A stretch of 46,049 nucleotides of DNA from contig JAOUNW010000002.1 in NCBI GenBank assembly GCA_029880755.1, forward strand, positions 1 through 46,049, read 5' to 3'. The position numbers and the translations under genes were made by a program. The notes below the pieces were generated by a model. It saw only the letters and a list, made by a program, of their open reading frames with translations, was not told the origin of the DNA and ran no database searches. Positions 31,964 through 41,134 of this stretch are shown here, in pieces. Source of the stretch: Gammaproteobacteria bacterium (lineage in GTDB: Bacteria; Pseudomonadota; Gammaproteobacteria; Acidiferrobacterales; SZUA-150). Every line of letters begins with the position of its first letter. Position 1 is the first letter of the stretch.

Positions 31964-33751
31964 CTAATCTTTTAAAACATGTCGACCATGTAGTTTCAGA
32001 AACAACAGGTAAAACACTACCAGAATCCAAGATCCCGCCAAAGATTCATTACTCTTCCGAAGAGATAAAGCGCATCCCGACGAACTACTGGCATCAACAA
32101 TTCCCTCATTATCTAATGGGGCCATTTGCACTGCACCACCAGCTATATCGATATTACCATTCACGGTCAAATCTGAATCGCCACGCCCCCCATCAACAAG
32201 ATGTAATTTCACGATATTACCTGTGATAATCGCACCTGTTGTGCCGTCAAAGCTAAACTCATACCAGTGATACTCCATATTATCGGCGGTCCTACCATAA
32301 AGATAGTATGAGTCTAGCTTTACCCCCTCTGGAAAGATTAACTCCACCACTACCTTGCCCTCCGGGGAGGAAATATTTTTCACAACAACCCACTGTACGC
32401 CTTGAGAAAATAATATGTATTGATCCCCAGGAAATGATTGGTCGTTAACTGTCGGACCGATGTTTGCGGGGTTCTGCTCAGTGACCTCTATTATCGTTCC
32501 CTCTGGTGAAATATAGGTGATCATATTTCCAAAAATATTTGGTATAGAGTCTACGTTTGGCGGATCTATTAGATTAACCGGCGCCCCTAGACCCATGCTT
32601 ATTGTTCCATTAATTGACAGGTCGCTGTCTCCCCTCTGCCCATCGACCAGATGTATTATCAAGACATTATCCAGGAACTCAACGCCTGTGCCTGTGTTTT
32701 TGTCATAATTGAATTCATACCAATGATCCTCGAGATTATCTGGTGTTTTGCCGTAGACGTAATAACCGCCCGGTCTGGATAGCTCTGGCAATATGGCTAT
32801 TATCTCTACGGAACCATCGCCTGAATTAACAGATTCTACGCGAATCTGCTGTATACCCTGGAATATCTCCACGATCTTATAGTCTTTATCTGGTGCACCA
32901 ATAACATCTATCACGGCAGGATCTATTTCATCCACCAATAACACATCACCGCTCTTGAAAGTAAAAAACGATAAATATCTCTGGTTGCTGTTCCATATGG
33001 ACGTAACATTCATTTGATCCTGATCGGGTATATTATCACTGTTCGCATCCTCAAAAACACTAGTCAACAGTACTAGATTGTCCTGCATAATTGGTATATC
33101 AGGATTGGTATAATTAACTACTGGCACCTCGCAATAGGGTCCTTTGGAAGTGCTGTAATATGAACAATCTGATAAAGGTGGTGCATTCAGATTATATCGA
33201 GGAAATCCATTTATATTATCCACCACCGTCATCCCATTCTCTCTCACCTTACCGAATACGGTAAACCCACCATCTGTATAGTCGAGGAAACTAGAGTTGT
33301 CGCCCATATTAAAGAACCACTGGGTTGTAGCACTATTCTCAATTCCTCCTTTTCTCGCCATTGCAATGGTGCCCCTAACATTCGATAGTCCTGGTTCATT
33401 TAATATTGCACCTAGCGATAATACGCTTGGGTATACGTAATTTGGAGCAGTCATAACGTCCCCCCACTCGCTACCTGCCCAATAGTAACCGCCTCCTTGC
33501 ACCACAAAACCCGGATCACTTCTATGTATAAAAGTATTGTTGTATGCCCCACTGGAAACATAATAGAGAAAATTCTTCACCGTAATAGGCGCGTTCCCAT
33601 CATATAGCTCCAATGGTATATCACCTGCAGTGGTCTGCATCTTAACTAGTGGTTTGGAATAACTATTATTAGATGCTACACATAAAATAATAATAAGCAG
33701 ATACTTGCTATGGTCAGTTATTCGACTCTTTATCTCTTCTACAAACCTCAT
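31964..33751 (-). CDS. Exported cyclophilin-type PPIase with two choice-of-anchor U domains
   Basis: A 595-aa secreted protein. A signal peptide is followed by a cyclophilin domain (about 30-190) recognisable by TTAGDIPLELYDGNAPITVK, FIHRSDPGFVVQGG and the TQWFFNMGDNS region. Two repeats follow, each with YYxYGxTxDNxExHWYEF and DGxRGDSDL, the signature of choice-of-anchor U domains. A C-terminal Cys (SSSGCALSL), hydrophobic helix and basic end form a sorting or anchor signal. The ATG at 33751 is preferred, with AGG..GGGG upstream, over a longer frame whose extra N terminus has no signal peptide. It probably acts as a surface foldase. Confidence 0.85.
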   Translation of the reverse strand: MRFVEEIKSRITDHSKYLLIIILCVASNNSYSKPLVKMQTTAGDIPLELYDGNAPITVKNFLYYVSSGAYNNTFIHRSDPGFVVQGGGYYWAGSEWGDVMTAPNYVYPSVLSLGAILNEPGLSNVRGTIAMARKGGIENSATTQWFFNMGDNSSFLDYTDGGFTVFGKVRENGMTVVDNINGFPRYNLNAPPLSDCSYYSTSKGPYCEVPVVNYTNPDIPIMQDNLVLLTSVFEDANSDNIPDQDQMNVTSIWNSNQRYLSFFTFKSGDVLLVDEIDPAVIDVIGAPDKDYKIVEIFQGIQQIRVESVNSGDGSVEIIAILPELSRPGGYYVYGKTPDNLEDHWYEFNYDKNTGTGVEFLDNVLIIHLVDGQRGDSDLSINGTISMGLGAPVNLIDPPNVDSIPNIFGNMITYISPEGTIIEVTEQNPANIGPTVNDQSFPGDQYILFSQGVQWVVVKNISSPEGKVVVELIFPEGVKLDSYYLYGRTADNMEYHWYEFSFDGTTGAIITGNIVKLHLVDGGRGDSDLTVNGNIDIAGGAVQMAPLDNEGIVDASSSSGCALSLRKSNESLAGSWILVVFYLLFLKLHGRHVLKD

Positions 33752-33865
33752 AAACACACCCCTACCTACTGCTTGGAAATACTTGATACACGCTACATTA
33801 GACCGTAGATATACTTCGATCTCATATTCGAATCGAATCTGGCTCCTCCGCAAGCATTCCTGTTG

Positions 33866-34756
33866 CTATCCTATCCAATTGACTCCTTTGCGATAATCCA
33901 ATGTAGCGTTTATACCCGGGATTGGGTTCCCGTTAATATCAAACGCTTCAATGCTTAGAATTGATAGTGAGTCTGGTATTTGGAACCCCTGATCCGCTAC
34001 AACATATATTTTAAATTCGTCCAGGTTGGATAGCGCCTGGAGTTTGGCTGGAGTTATAATGATATCTGCCACACCGGCATTGTCCCGCCACGCTACATTC
34101 TTTATATCCCCTCTCGGGTTGACTACATGTGCAAAAACACTGGTGTGCTGGAGCTTTACCTGGATAGCGTAAGGCACAACAGAACCGCTGAAATTAACCT
34201 CGTAACTATTAACACGCGCCAGGGAGGCAAGCTGATTCTGCGTTAATGGCCCTGATAGCTCCGCTTCAAAATCTTCTGGGCTACCTACCCCATCCACAAC
34301 CAATACATCGGAGCTAGCCACCTCACCTTGGGGATTTGATATCTCTATATTTGCAGTACCAACTGGCAGAGTTGCGGGCAGGTCAACATAAACTGTGGTC
34401 TGCCACCAATCTTTGTCGTTTCCTGTAAAATTAGAGCTAACTAATTGTGCATAAACTTGCGCAGAATTTGTCAGGTCTTGACTAATTTGTTGAGACACAA
34501 TAATGCTTGATACTGGATCTGGATAAAGATTGATTACACCACGTATAGCTGGACTACCTGGACTATATACAACCGGCACTCCTACTGATGGAGTAATTGT
34601 GACTGTGATATTGTTTGCAGCAAAGTGGTGTTTCCATCCTGCTGCCACCACTACAGTGTCGCCAGCTCTAACCGTGCTTGGGAATGTCTTAACCCCAGCA
34701 CACGCCGAAAGCAGCAAACCGACAAGCGAGAAAAACAGAATATTTATTTTGGTCAT
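33866..34756 (-). CDS. Lipoprotein of unknown function
   Basis: A 296-aa protein with a lipoprotein signal and lipobox (LLLSACAGV; Cys19 would be lipidated). The mature part is beta-rich, with Ig-like or IPT-like strands (TIEISN-type segments such as GTANIEISNPQGEVASSDVLVVDG). No enzyme motif is seen. A GGAGGG ribosome binding site precedes the start. The gene lies 19 bases after the subtilase stop and 114 bases before the cyclophilin start, so the three form a minus-strand operon of exported proteins. Confidence 0.75.
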   Translation of the reverse strand: MTKINILFFSLVGLLLSACAGVKTFPSTVRAGDTVVVAAGWKHHFAANNITVTITPSVGVPVVYSPGSPAIRGVINLYPDPVSSIIVSQQISQDLTNSAQVYAQLVSSNFTGNDKDWWQTTVYVDLPATLPVGTANIEISNPQGEVASSDVLVVDGVGSPEDFEAELSGPLTQNQLASLARVNSYEVNFSGSVVPYAIQVKLQHTSVFAHVVNPRGDIKNVAWRDNAGVADIIITPAKLQALSNLDEFKIYVVADQGFQIPDSLSILSIEAFDINGNPIPGINATLDYRKGVNWIG

Positions 34757-34775
34757 TATAATCCCTCCTATTTCA

Positions 34776-36839
34776 CTACTGCAAAACCAAATTCTTCAAA
34801 AGAAGAATATCTGATAAATTTATAACGCCATCCGGCGCACCCGGCGGATACAGGTCACCATGTGCAAGCACCATATTGGTGACCAGTGATGTATCAAGCA
34901 AAAGACGTTTCGCAATGACGTAATCAGCAGCGTTGATCAGCCCATCCGGAGAGCCAAGCGGGGCGAGATCTCCATCAGCATAATTAAAAACAAGGGGAAT
35001 GGGGTCCGAGCTGTCTGCCAGTCCATCCAGATCAGTATCGATAGCCAGCGGATTGAGGTCTACTCCCGCAATATAGCTGGCAGCGTTGCCATCATAGGCA
35101 ACCTCATCATAATCGCTCAACCCATCACCATCCGTATCTACCAATAAGGGGTTGGTGCCTATGCTGGCCTCCAGGCTATCCTCCAGGCCATCATTATCAT
35201 CGTCGCTGTCACAGGCGTTGCCAGCCAAATCGTTATCTGTATCTATCTGATCTAGATTTGGCACCAAAACACAATTATCATTATCATGATTTACGCCATC
35301 ACGGTCTGCGTCCAGACTGATTCGACCATATCCTGTCCGGGAGTCAAACCCCACGGTAGACACGTCTTTTGCCGTATCAATCAAACCACTACGAAACTGT
35401 AAATTAGACCAACCCGGATTCTGTGATAACAAAGATGCAAGAGCTCCTGTAACATGGGGTGCTGCCGCCGACGTTCCAGCAAAACTACTAGATAAGGACG
35501 TCACTACCCGATCCGGTGCGGCAACATCCGGTTTGAGTCTTCCGTCAGTCGTGGGACCTTCCGAACTAAATCCCTCAGGGCTGTCAGTCAAATTGGTAGC
35601 CCCGACACTAAATACAGAATTGCAATCCGCTGGCTGGCTTATACTGCTGGTATATGTCTTAGTACCAAGATCCGGTCCCAGAGAAAAAAGAGTCAACCTA
35701 ACATTTGGCGTGGAACTTCTGCTTTTCTTTACAACCAGATAATAAGCACCACTAGTTGCTGGCACATAATCTAGGATCTCGTAGGGATAGCTGGATGAAG
35801 TACCATTCTGCCGTCCCGTAGAGCTGGCAACGACAACACCTCCCGCAACTGGATCCGCATCATAAAGATAAAAATCGTAATCAATATTGGTAGTCGGATA
35901 CGCATCCCAATTAAGAATAAATCGGACGGAAACTCCTACGCTTAAATTTACTACATTAAAATTATTGCCGGCAGAAAATTCATGAAACAAATTACCATCA
36001 GTATCAGAGAATGTTCCCAGCCAGTGTTTTGCCCTATGATTTCCCATGGCGTTGACCCACATGATATTTCCAGTTTCAGCATAATTGGTAACATCACAAA
36101 TTGGTCCCGTACCATCATAGAAGGCAGCGGCATACCAACCCACAGAATGATTAATTATCCGAACACCAGCTGCCAGCATGTCAGCGGTCGCCTGCTCCAT
36201 CTCCAACAGGGTTCCAATTTTAGCCAAATAGAGCTGGGCATTTGGCGCCATATCGTAAACAATCTCTGCGACATTGGTTCCGTGGCTTATGCCTCCGTTT
36301 CCAGTACCGGTGTAATCTGTAATAACTAGATTTGCGGGTAAATCTCCTGAGGCCTGCGCACCAGCCAGACCGCTAAACCCCAAGTCAATCACACCTATTT
36401 TTGCTCCCGCACCCGCATATCCCAACGCCTGCATATCACCTCCACCGGTCAGTGACACGCCCTGACTAGTTACAGCCAGCGGCTGATTTGGATAAGGAAA
36501 TCTAACGAAGACGCCGTCAGGGAGATTCTGGATAAAAGACTTGAGTTGTTTTTCCGGCAGGCTTATCTGGTGCTGTTTGCCACGACTATAGCGCTGCTGT
36601 CCATCGTGTTTTGCAATGATATTTTGTGTCGTTGAAATATTATCAGTTTCAACAATGACCGTTATGAGCTTTTTGCTCTGGGAAATCCGAGTCTTCTCCC
36701 TCTTCAGAAAACTATAAAGCTGACCGGAGACCGAGCCCGCGGCACCAGCACTAATAGATAGCAATGACGATACAATAAAAACACACCCCAGTATCGCGGC
36801 ATGTTGTTTCTGCCACTGAGCACTTTTTCGTTCCCCCAC
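34776..36839 (-). CDS. Secreted S8 (subtilisin-like) serine protease with dockerin-like C terminus
   Basis: A 687-aa exported protease. The signal segment (AAILGCVFIVSSLLSISAGA) is followed by an S8 domain with the triad Asp152 (IGVIDLGF), His186 (GISHGTNVAE) and Ser457 (FAGTSAAAPHV), and oxyanion Asn267 (NAMGNH). About 190 residues separate Asn267 and Ser457, suggesting an inserted beta domain. Residues about 510-610 are thrombospondin type 3 calcium repeats (DTDGDGLSDYDEVAYD), and the last 65 residues hold two dockerin-like repeats (GSPDGLINAADYVI; GAPDGVINLSDILL). Start is GTG with GGAGGAG ten bases upstream. It is the first gene of the lipoprotein and cyclophilin operon. Confidence 0.9.
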   Translation of the reverse strand: MGERKSAQWQKQHAAILGCVFIVSSLLSISAGAAGSVSGQLYSFLKREKTRISQSKKLITVIVETDNISTTQNIIAKHDGQQRYSRGKQHQISLPEKQLKSFIQNLPDGVFVRFPYPNQPLAVTSQGVSLTGGGDMQALGYAGAGAKIGVIDLGFSGLAGAQASGDLPANLVITDYTGTGNGGISHGTNVAEIVYDMAPNAQLYLAKIGTLLEMEQATADMLAAGVRIINHSVGWYAAAFYDGTGPICDVTNYAETGNIMWVNAMGNHRAKHWLGTFSDTDGNLFHEFSAGNNFNVVNLSVGVSVRFILNWDAYPTTNIDYDFYLYDADPVAGGVVVASSTGRQNGTSSSYPYEILDYVPATSGAYYLVVKKSRSSTPNVRLTLFSLGPDLGTKTYTSSISQPADCNSVFSVGATNLTDSPEGFSSEGPTTDGRLKPDVAAPDRVVTSLSSSFAGTSAAAPHVTGALASLLSQNPGWSNLQFRSGLIDTAKDVSTVGFDSRTGYGRISLDADRDGVNHDNDNCVLVPNLDQIDTDNDLAGNACDSDDDNDGLEDSLEASIGTNPLLVDTDGDGLSDYDEVAYDGNAASYIAGVDLNPLAIDTDLDGLADSSDPIPLVFNYADGDLAPLGSPDGLINAADYVIAKRLLLDTSLVTNMVLAHGDLYPPGAPDGVINLSDILLLKNLVLQ

Positions 36840-36934
36840 TGAGTTATCACTCCTCCAAACCAGAGGTAATTATCTAATATTTTCGTGGTTTGTGCCAGCC
36901 CAATATTTATTTATTTTCATTATTTATCATAGAG

Positions 36935-37705
36935 TTATACGCTTGAACTACTTTGTTTTCGCCCAAATCCAACCAATCCCAGCAACCCGGAACCGAATAA
37001 CCACACGGCAGCGGGAACGGGGACGGCACTAACCATGGGGGTCAGGGTACCGCTCCACGATGGCGTTTGATTGGGAAATGGCGCAGTAAGCATCGCGGTG
37101 CCCGGTACTCCGTCACCGTCACTGTCTACCGAGAACACGTTCATAAATCCGTCAACACTGGGATCGTTGGTGATCTGAAAAACTGACAAGACCGGGATAT
37201 CGTTGTTAACAGACCAGTCAAGGAAAAGACCGGTGGCGAACTGGTTGGCATCGGTTAAGCTGAACGCGTAGTCTGCATACAGGGTCAACCCCGGGGTAAA
37301 CAGCACTGTCTTGGCGGGGTTTGGTGCGCAAGTGCCGCTGCCCGTAATCTCTTGACACCTTTCGTTGGTGCCGTCGGTATAAAACCACTGAATGGTATCA
37401 GTTTTGAAATTGAAGTTCTGAATGCCGACTACATTGGTATCGTATTGGTACATTTGCATAATATCGGCGGTCTAATGATTGCCGGCGGTAGAATGATTAG
37501 TAGTTAAAGCTCCTAATCCTGGCACAGTGGGATCCATACCGCTAAAATCAAAGCGACCGACAACTGTTGTTTGAGTCATTGCCAACACCCCGACGGCATC
37601 ATACCAATCTACCGTCCCGGAAAAATTCCACAGGTGAGACGAGGCCTGGGTAACACCCGTGCCCAATGACAGTGCGATGGCGCCGGCGATAAGGGATATT
37701 TTCAT
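36935..37705 (-). pseudogene. PEP-CTERM paralogue interrupted by an in-frame amber codon
   Basis: The two halves lie in the same frame and together match the intact 243-aa paralogue at 41135-41866. A TAG at 37472-37474 replaces the TGG (Trp) found there in the HWTADVVQMY context, so a single G-to-A change explains the break. Upstream are a signal peptide (MKISLIAGAIALSLGTG) and the WYDAVGVLAMT region; downstream is the rest, ending in the sorting tail VPVPAAVWLFGSGLLGLVG. The ribosome binding site (CGAGGAG) is still good. Either the gene is recently dead, or the stop is suppressed or a sequencing error. Confidence 0.8.
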
Positions 37706-37778
37706 GGCTAACTCCTCGTGGAATACGTTATCTTTTATTTGTCTCGTTTTTGGTTGTGCCGGGTTTTTTCAGTCCAAG

Positions 37779-38558
37779 CTACGCTGTCATCTTCTTACGA
37801 GCAGCAACACCCACCAACCCCAGCAAACCGGAACCGAACAGCCATACCGCTGCCGGGAGAGGGACGGCCGAAAGAGTCCCGCTAAAGGCCGCTGTTTGAC
37901 CTGGAAATAGGTCAGTCAACATGGCGGCGCCTGGAGTGCCATCTAAATCGGTATCTACCGCAAAGACATTAATCGATCCATCAGGATTAATGCCTGTTGC
38001 CTCCATTACCCATAATATAGGCATATCCAAATTTACAGACCAATCCCAAAACGTGCCCAATCCAATCTGATTTTCGTTTGCCAGGGAGAAAGCATAATTT
38101 GCTACCACTTGTTCTTGGGAGAAACTTGTTCCACCCGGCGCAATGCAGGTATTGTTACCGGTCACTTCCCGACATTGGCCAATCTTATTTAAAGATCCGT
38201 CGTAATAGTTCCAATTGTTGACCTCAAAATCAAAATTTTGCTCCCCGCCAACACCGGTGTCATAACGATACATCGCAACAGTATCTATCACCCAAGGATA
38301 TCCCGCGAATGGCCGACCTGACTGAAGATATCCGGTCTCGTTGGCAAAATCGAAAGCCCCGGTAACGCCGTTGTCCACATAACTTGGTAGCAAGGTTCCT
38401 GACGAGTCATACCACTCCATGGTTCCGCTGAAATCATAATTGATGTTCTGGATCAAGGCAGCGCTGGCATGCGACATTACGCCTGACATTGCAATCCCCA
38501 ACGTAAGTACAGCGCCCGATTTTCCAGGGCCTTTTTTAATCTTTCTGAATTTTTCCAT
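37779..38558 (-). CDS. PEP-CTERM-type secreted protein
   Basis: A 259-aa exported protein with an N-terminal signal peptide (cleavage near SHASAA) and a C-terminal PEP-CTERM/VPLPA-like sorting tail (VPLPAAVWLFGSGLLGLVG then RKK). Such tails are cut by an exosortase on the way to the cell surface. The body is the same fold as the neighbours: GTMEWYDSSGTL, YRYDTGVGG, CREVTGNNTC and DTDLDGTPGAAMLTDLFPGQ. AGGAGG lies nine bases before the ATG. It is part of a tandem family; function of the body domain is unknown. Confidence 0.85.
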   Translation of the reverse strand: MEKFRKIKKGPGKSGAVLTLGIAMSGVMSHASAALIQNINYDFSGTMEWYDSSGTLLPSYVDNGVTGAFDFANETGYLQSGRPFAGYPWVIDTVAMYRYDTGVGGEQNFDFEVNNWNYYDGSLNKIGQCREVTGNNTCIAPGGTSFSQEQVVANYAFSLANENQIGLGTFWDWSVNLDMPILWVMEATGINPDGSINVFAVDTDLDGTPGAAMLTDLFPGQTAAFSGTLSAVPLPAAVWLFGSGLLGLVGVAARKKMTA

Positions 38559-38773
38559 CTTCCGTTTCCTCCTGACAATACTAATTTTCTAACGACTCAA
38601 ATTTCGTTCTCCGCCAAAATCCTATGCCAAATTATTATTTTTATAATCATGTGCCATGCCAACGCGCATGGCATCAGCACAGTCGGCCATGCTGTAGCAT
38701 AGTAAACGCTGAATATATTCTTTAACTGCGAACGCCTGCTTGTGTTAATACTGTCTGAATCTTTGAAATCCGG

Positions 38774-39502
38774 CTAAGGGCATTTATTGTTTGTTCTATT
38801 TGCCTGAAACCACTTCGCCTCTTCCCGCCGGTTACCGTCCTGTGTCTGCAAAGTCCCATTGAATGCCGGTTGCTGCCCGGGAAAAGGTCCCGATAACAAC
38901 TGCGCACCGGGAATACCATCACCGTCTGAATCGAGTGTTTCTACTTGTACAAATCCGTCGGCGGTCGGATTATTAACCACTTCCATTACAACTAACATTG
39001 GTATATCCAGACTCCAGAACCAATCCACAAAGAAACCCATCGCGAATTGGTTTGGGTTATTCAAAGAAAAAGAATAAACCGGATGGCTGACGATCTGCGT
39101 ATAAATCGTATCCGATGGCGCAATACAGGTTCCGCTTCCTGTGATCTCTGTGCATCTTTTTCGGAAAGCGCTATTATTAAAATAGATGTATTCCGTCACA
39201 TCAAACACATACGTTTGATTACCACCTGTTTCAACATCGTAGAAAAAATATTGCACTACATCCGCTGTCCACAGGCTATTAAAGAGAGGCTGAGTAGTGC
39301 TTAATTGTCCCATTTGCTGTGATGTTACTTCTGAACCACAAAAATCCAGGTAACCGGACACGTTATTATCCACTACCCGCAGCGTTCCACCCGCATCGAC
39401 AAAATTCATGGTTCCGTCGAACTGCCAAAGTATGCCACTGTTGTCGCCTTGAGCCGCTCCGCCAAACATGAGAAAAAATACTATTGATACCAATTTTTTC
39501 AC
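38774..39502 (-). CDS. PEP-CTERM paralogue lacking the sorting tail
   Basis: A 242-aa protein with a signal peptide (KKLVSIVFFLMFGGAAQG) and the shared body (TMNFVDAGGTLRV, CTEITGSGTC, DSDGDGIPGAQLLSGPFPGQ). After FNGTL, where the relatives continue into VPVPAAVWLFGSG, it reads QTQDGNRREEAKWFQANR and stops. I see no CTERM tail in the other frames downstream. It is therefore either secreted free or decayed at its 3' end. Start is GTG with AGAGGAG upstream. Apart from the lost tail it is full length. Confidence 0.7.
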   Translation of the reverse strand: MKKLVSIVFFLMFGGAAQGDNSGILWQFDGTMNFVDAGGTLRVVDNNVSGYLDFCGSEVTSQQMGQLSTTQPLFNSLWTADVVQYFFYDVETGGNQTYVFDVTEYIYFNNSAFRKRCTEITGSGTCIAPSDTIYTQIVSHPVYSFSLNNPNQFAMGFFVDWFWSLDIPMLVVMEVVNNPTADGFVQVETLDSDGDGIPGAQLLSGPFPGQQPAFNGTLQTQDGNRREEAKWFQANRTNNKCP

Positions 39503-39559
39503 CCCACTTACTCCTCTAATATTTTTAGTCGAACGGATATCACCTGCGATTTTATAAAT

Positions 39560-39591
39560 AAAAAAGCGCCCATTCCAAAAGGCGCTTTTTT
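39560..39591. terminator. Intrinsic terminator between PEP-CTERM genes
   Basis: AAAAAAGCGCC (39560-39570) and GGCGCTTTTTT (39581-39591) form a perfect 11-bp stem with a ten-base loop. It ends the minus-strand transcript of the gene at 39629-40900 and can act in both directions. Confidence 0.9.
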
Positions 39592-39628
39592 ACATAACAA
39601 TGGCATCCCGGCCTTTACATAACTTTTC

Positions 39629-40900
39629 CTATTTCATTTTTCGTGTACGACGGCCAAAACCAACCAAGCCAATCAAACCAGAACCGAACAACCATACTGC
39701 CGCTGGCACCGGCACCACTGCATAAGGATCCGGACCATATAAAGACTCATCGAAATAATCTATGATTCGCTCAGCATCAGCCCTCAAGATAAATGCGTAC
39801 CCGCTGTAGGCATGGCCTTGAAGTGCATAGCCTGGTGTACCATAAAAACAGTCTGAGATATTATCTCTCAGTTCAGCATACCGTTTCACTCCAGGCCCAC
39901 GTTCGCCTGCCTGCCATTCCGCAGTTTCCACTAAGCAATCTGTGCCAACAGGAACTACTCCGGCACCATGGAAAGAAACCAGGTTATGGTACGCCTCATC
40001 AACCGGAGCACCTGTAACAGTAGCATTATTGCTGGTAGGATCAGTGTTGTTTACCACCGCACGACTGCTAAATTGCTGCGTATCACTACCAACCGTCACA
40101 TCGACGGTAATATCGCCATAACTTCGCATCTGAAAATCTCTTACAACCTCCGTGCTTGAGTAGGTGTAACTCACCGCGCCAGTAGTTGAATTGACTACTT
40201 GAAAGTAAACATCAAAAGCAAAATCAAACCCTACCTGACCTGCCATCGCTTCCAATGCATTCGGGTGTGATGCCATTACCGACCCACACCAACCTGTGGC
40301 ATCTGATAACGCGTAAGGCTGGAATGCCAAACCCGTTAAATGAGTACCTTCCGGCAAGCCTGTTACAGCGCCAAGGGAGCTATAATCAAAGAAACTATAA
40401 AATGCGAAATTCATATCATTTTGTCCAACAAGATAATCACCGTCATAATCGATTCTCATGTTGTTAAACTGCGATCCCGCATCAGAGGTATACCCCCATT
40501 TGTAAAAATTAACTGCTGAATCCATGCTGGCATCCGAAAATGTCCCTACATGCCCCGCAGGCGCACCAAAATCTGATTCAATCTGGCTTGGTCCATCCGG
40601 GGTTAATCCATCTGGGCCAAGGGTAATAACATGCTGGATTTGTCCTATCCCACCGGTGGGATCCAGGGCATTACCCTCCGCCAAGCCACCAAAACCATTT
40701 ATCGGGGCAAAATCCATTGCTGTCCGGCCTCCCGGTCCCGTATAACCCCAATCGTCAAAAGTTACAGTTCCCGTAGCATTATATCCCGCCATATCTATCG
40801 TTTGTGTAAAGATTGTCGCATAAGATGTCCCTGCGCTACCCGCCATAACGGCTGCGCCAAGCGCCATCCACAGGCATTTATCTAGTTGTTTATTGTTCAC
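39629..40900 (-). CDS. PEP-CTERM-type secreted protein (423 aa)
   Basis: An exported protein unrelated in body to its neighbours. The GTG at 40900 is chosen because GGGAGG lies ten bases upstream and it gives a compact signal peptide (NNKQLDKCLWMALGAAVMAG). Longer starts exist at 40924 and 41023. The mature part has a MAGYNATGTVTFDDWGYTGP start and a beta-rich body with two distant Cys pairs. It ends in the sorting tail VPVPAAVWLFGSGLIGLVG followed by GRRTRKMK. Its own terminator lies at 39560-39591, so it is a separate transcription unit. Function unknown. Confidence 0.8.
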   Translation of the reverse strand: MNNKQLDKCLWMALGAAVMAGSAGTSYATIFTQTIDMAGYNATGTVTFDDWGYTGPGGRTAMDFAPINGFGGLAEGNALDPTGGIGQIQHVITLGPDGLTPDGPSQIESDFGAPAGHVGTFSDASMDSAVNFYKWGYTSDAGSQFNNMRIDYDGDYLVGQNDMNFAFYSFFDYSSLGAVTGLPEGTHLTGLAFQPYALSDATGWCGSVMASHPNALEAMAGQVGFDFAFDVYFQVVNSTTGAVSYTYSSTEVVRDFQMRSYGDITVDVTVGSDTQQFSSRAVVNNTDPTSNNATVTGAPVDEAYHNLVSFHGAGVVPVGTDCLVETAEWQAGERGPGVKRYAELRDNISDCFYGTPGYALQGHAYSGYAFILRADAERIIDYFDESLYGPDPYAVVPVPAAVWLFGSGLIGLVGFGRRTRKMK

Positions 40901-41010
40901 TTTGATTAATCCTCCCAGTATCATTTTGCACCATATACGCTGCAGTATGCGCAATCTTCGTCGTGCTTCTAATCGCGTACATGCCTTGACCCTAACCAAT
41001 AAATATATAA

Positions 41011-41050
41011 AGAAAAAAGGCAAGCCAGAAATCTGAGCTTGCCTTTTTCT
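41011..41050. terminator. Intrinsic terminator after the 41135-41866 gene
   Basis: An A-rich AAAAAGGCAAG arm (from about 41014) pairs with CTTGCCTTTTT (41038-41048) around a loop of about 13 bases. It ends the minus-strand PEP-CTERM gene upstream. Confidence 0.88.
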
Positions 41051-41134
41051 TTAAAAATGAGTTCCCAATGAGACGGAGACAAGTGGCTTATGCCAGAACT
41101 CCCCATGACCACCAGGACTCATTCACCTGCTTCC

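Noticed and set aside
38722..38922. Small minus-strand ORF downstream of the tail-less paralogue as a shifted CTERM tail
   Set aside because: Its sequence holds no VPxPA, hydrophobic helix or basic end, so it does not restore the sorting signal.
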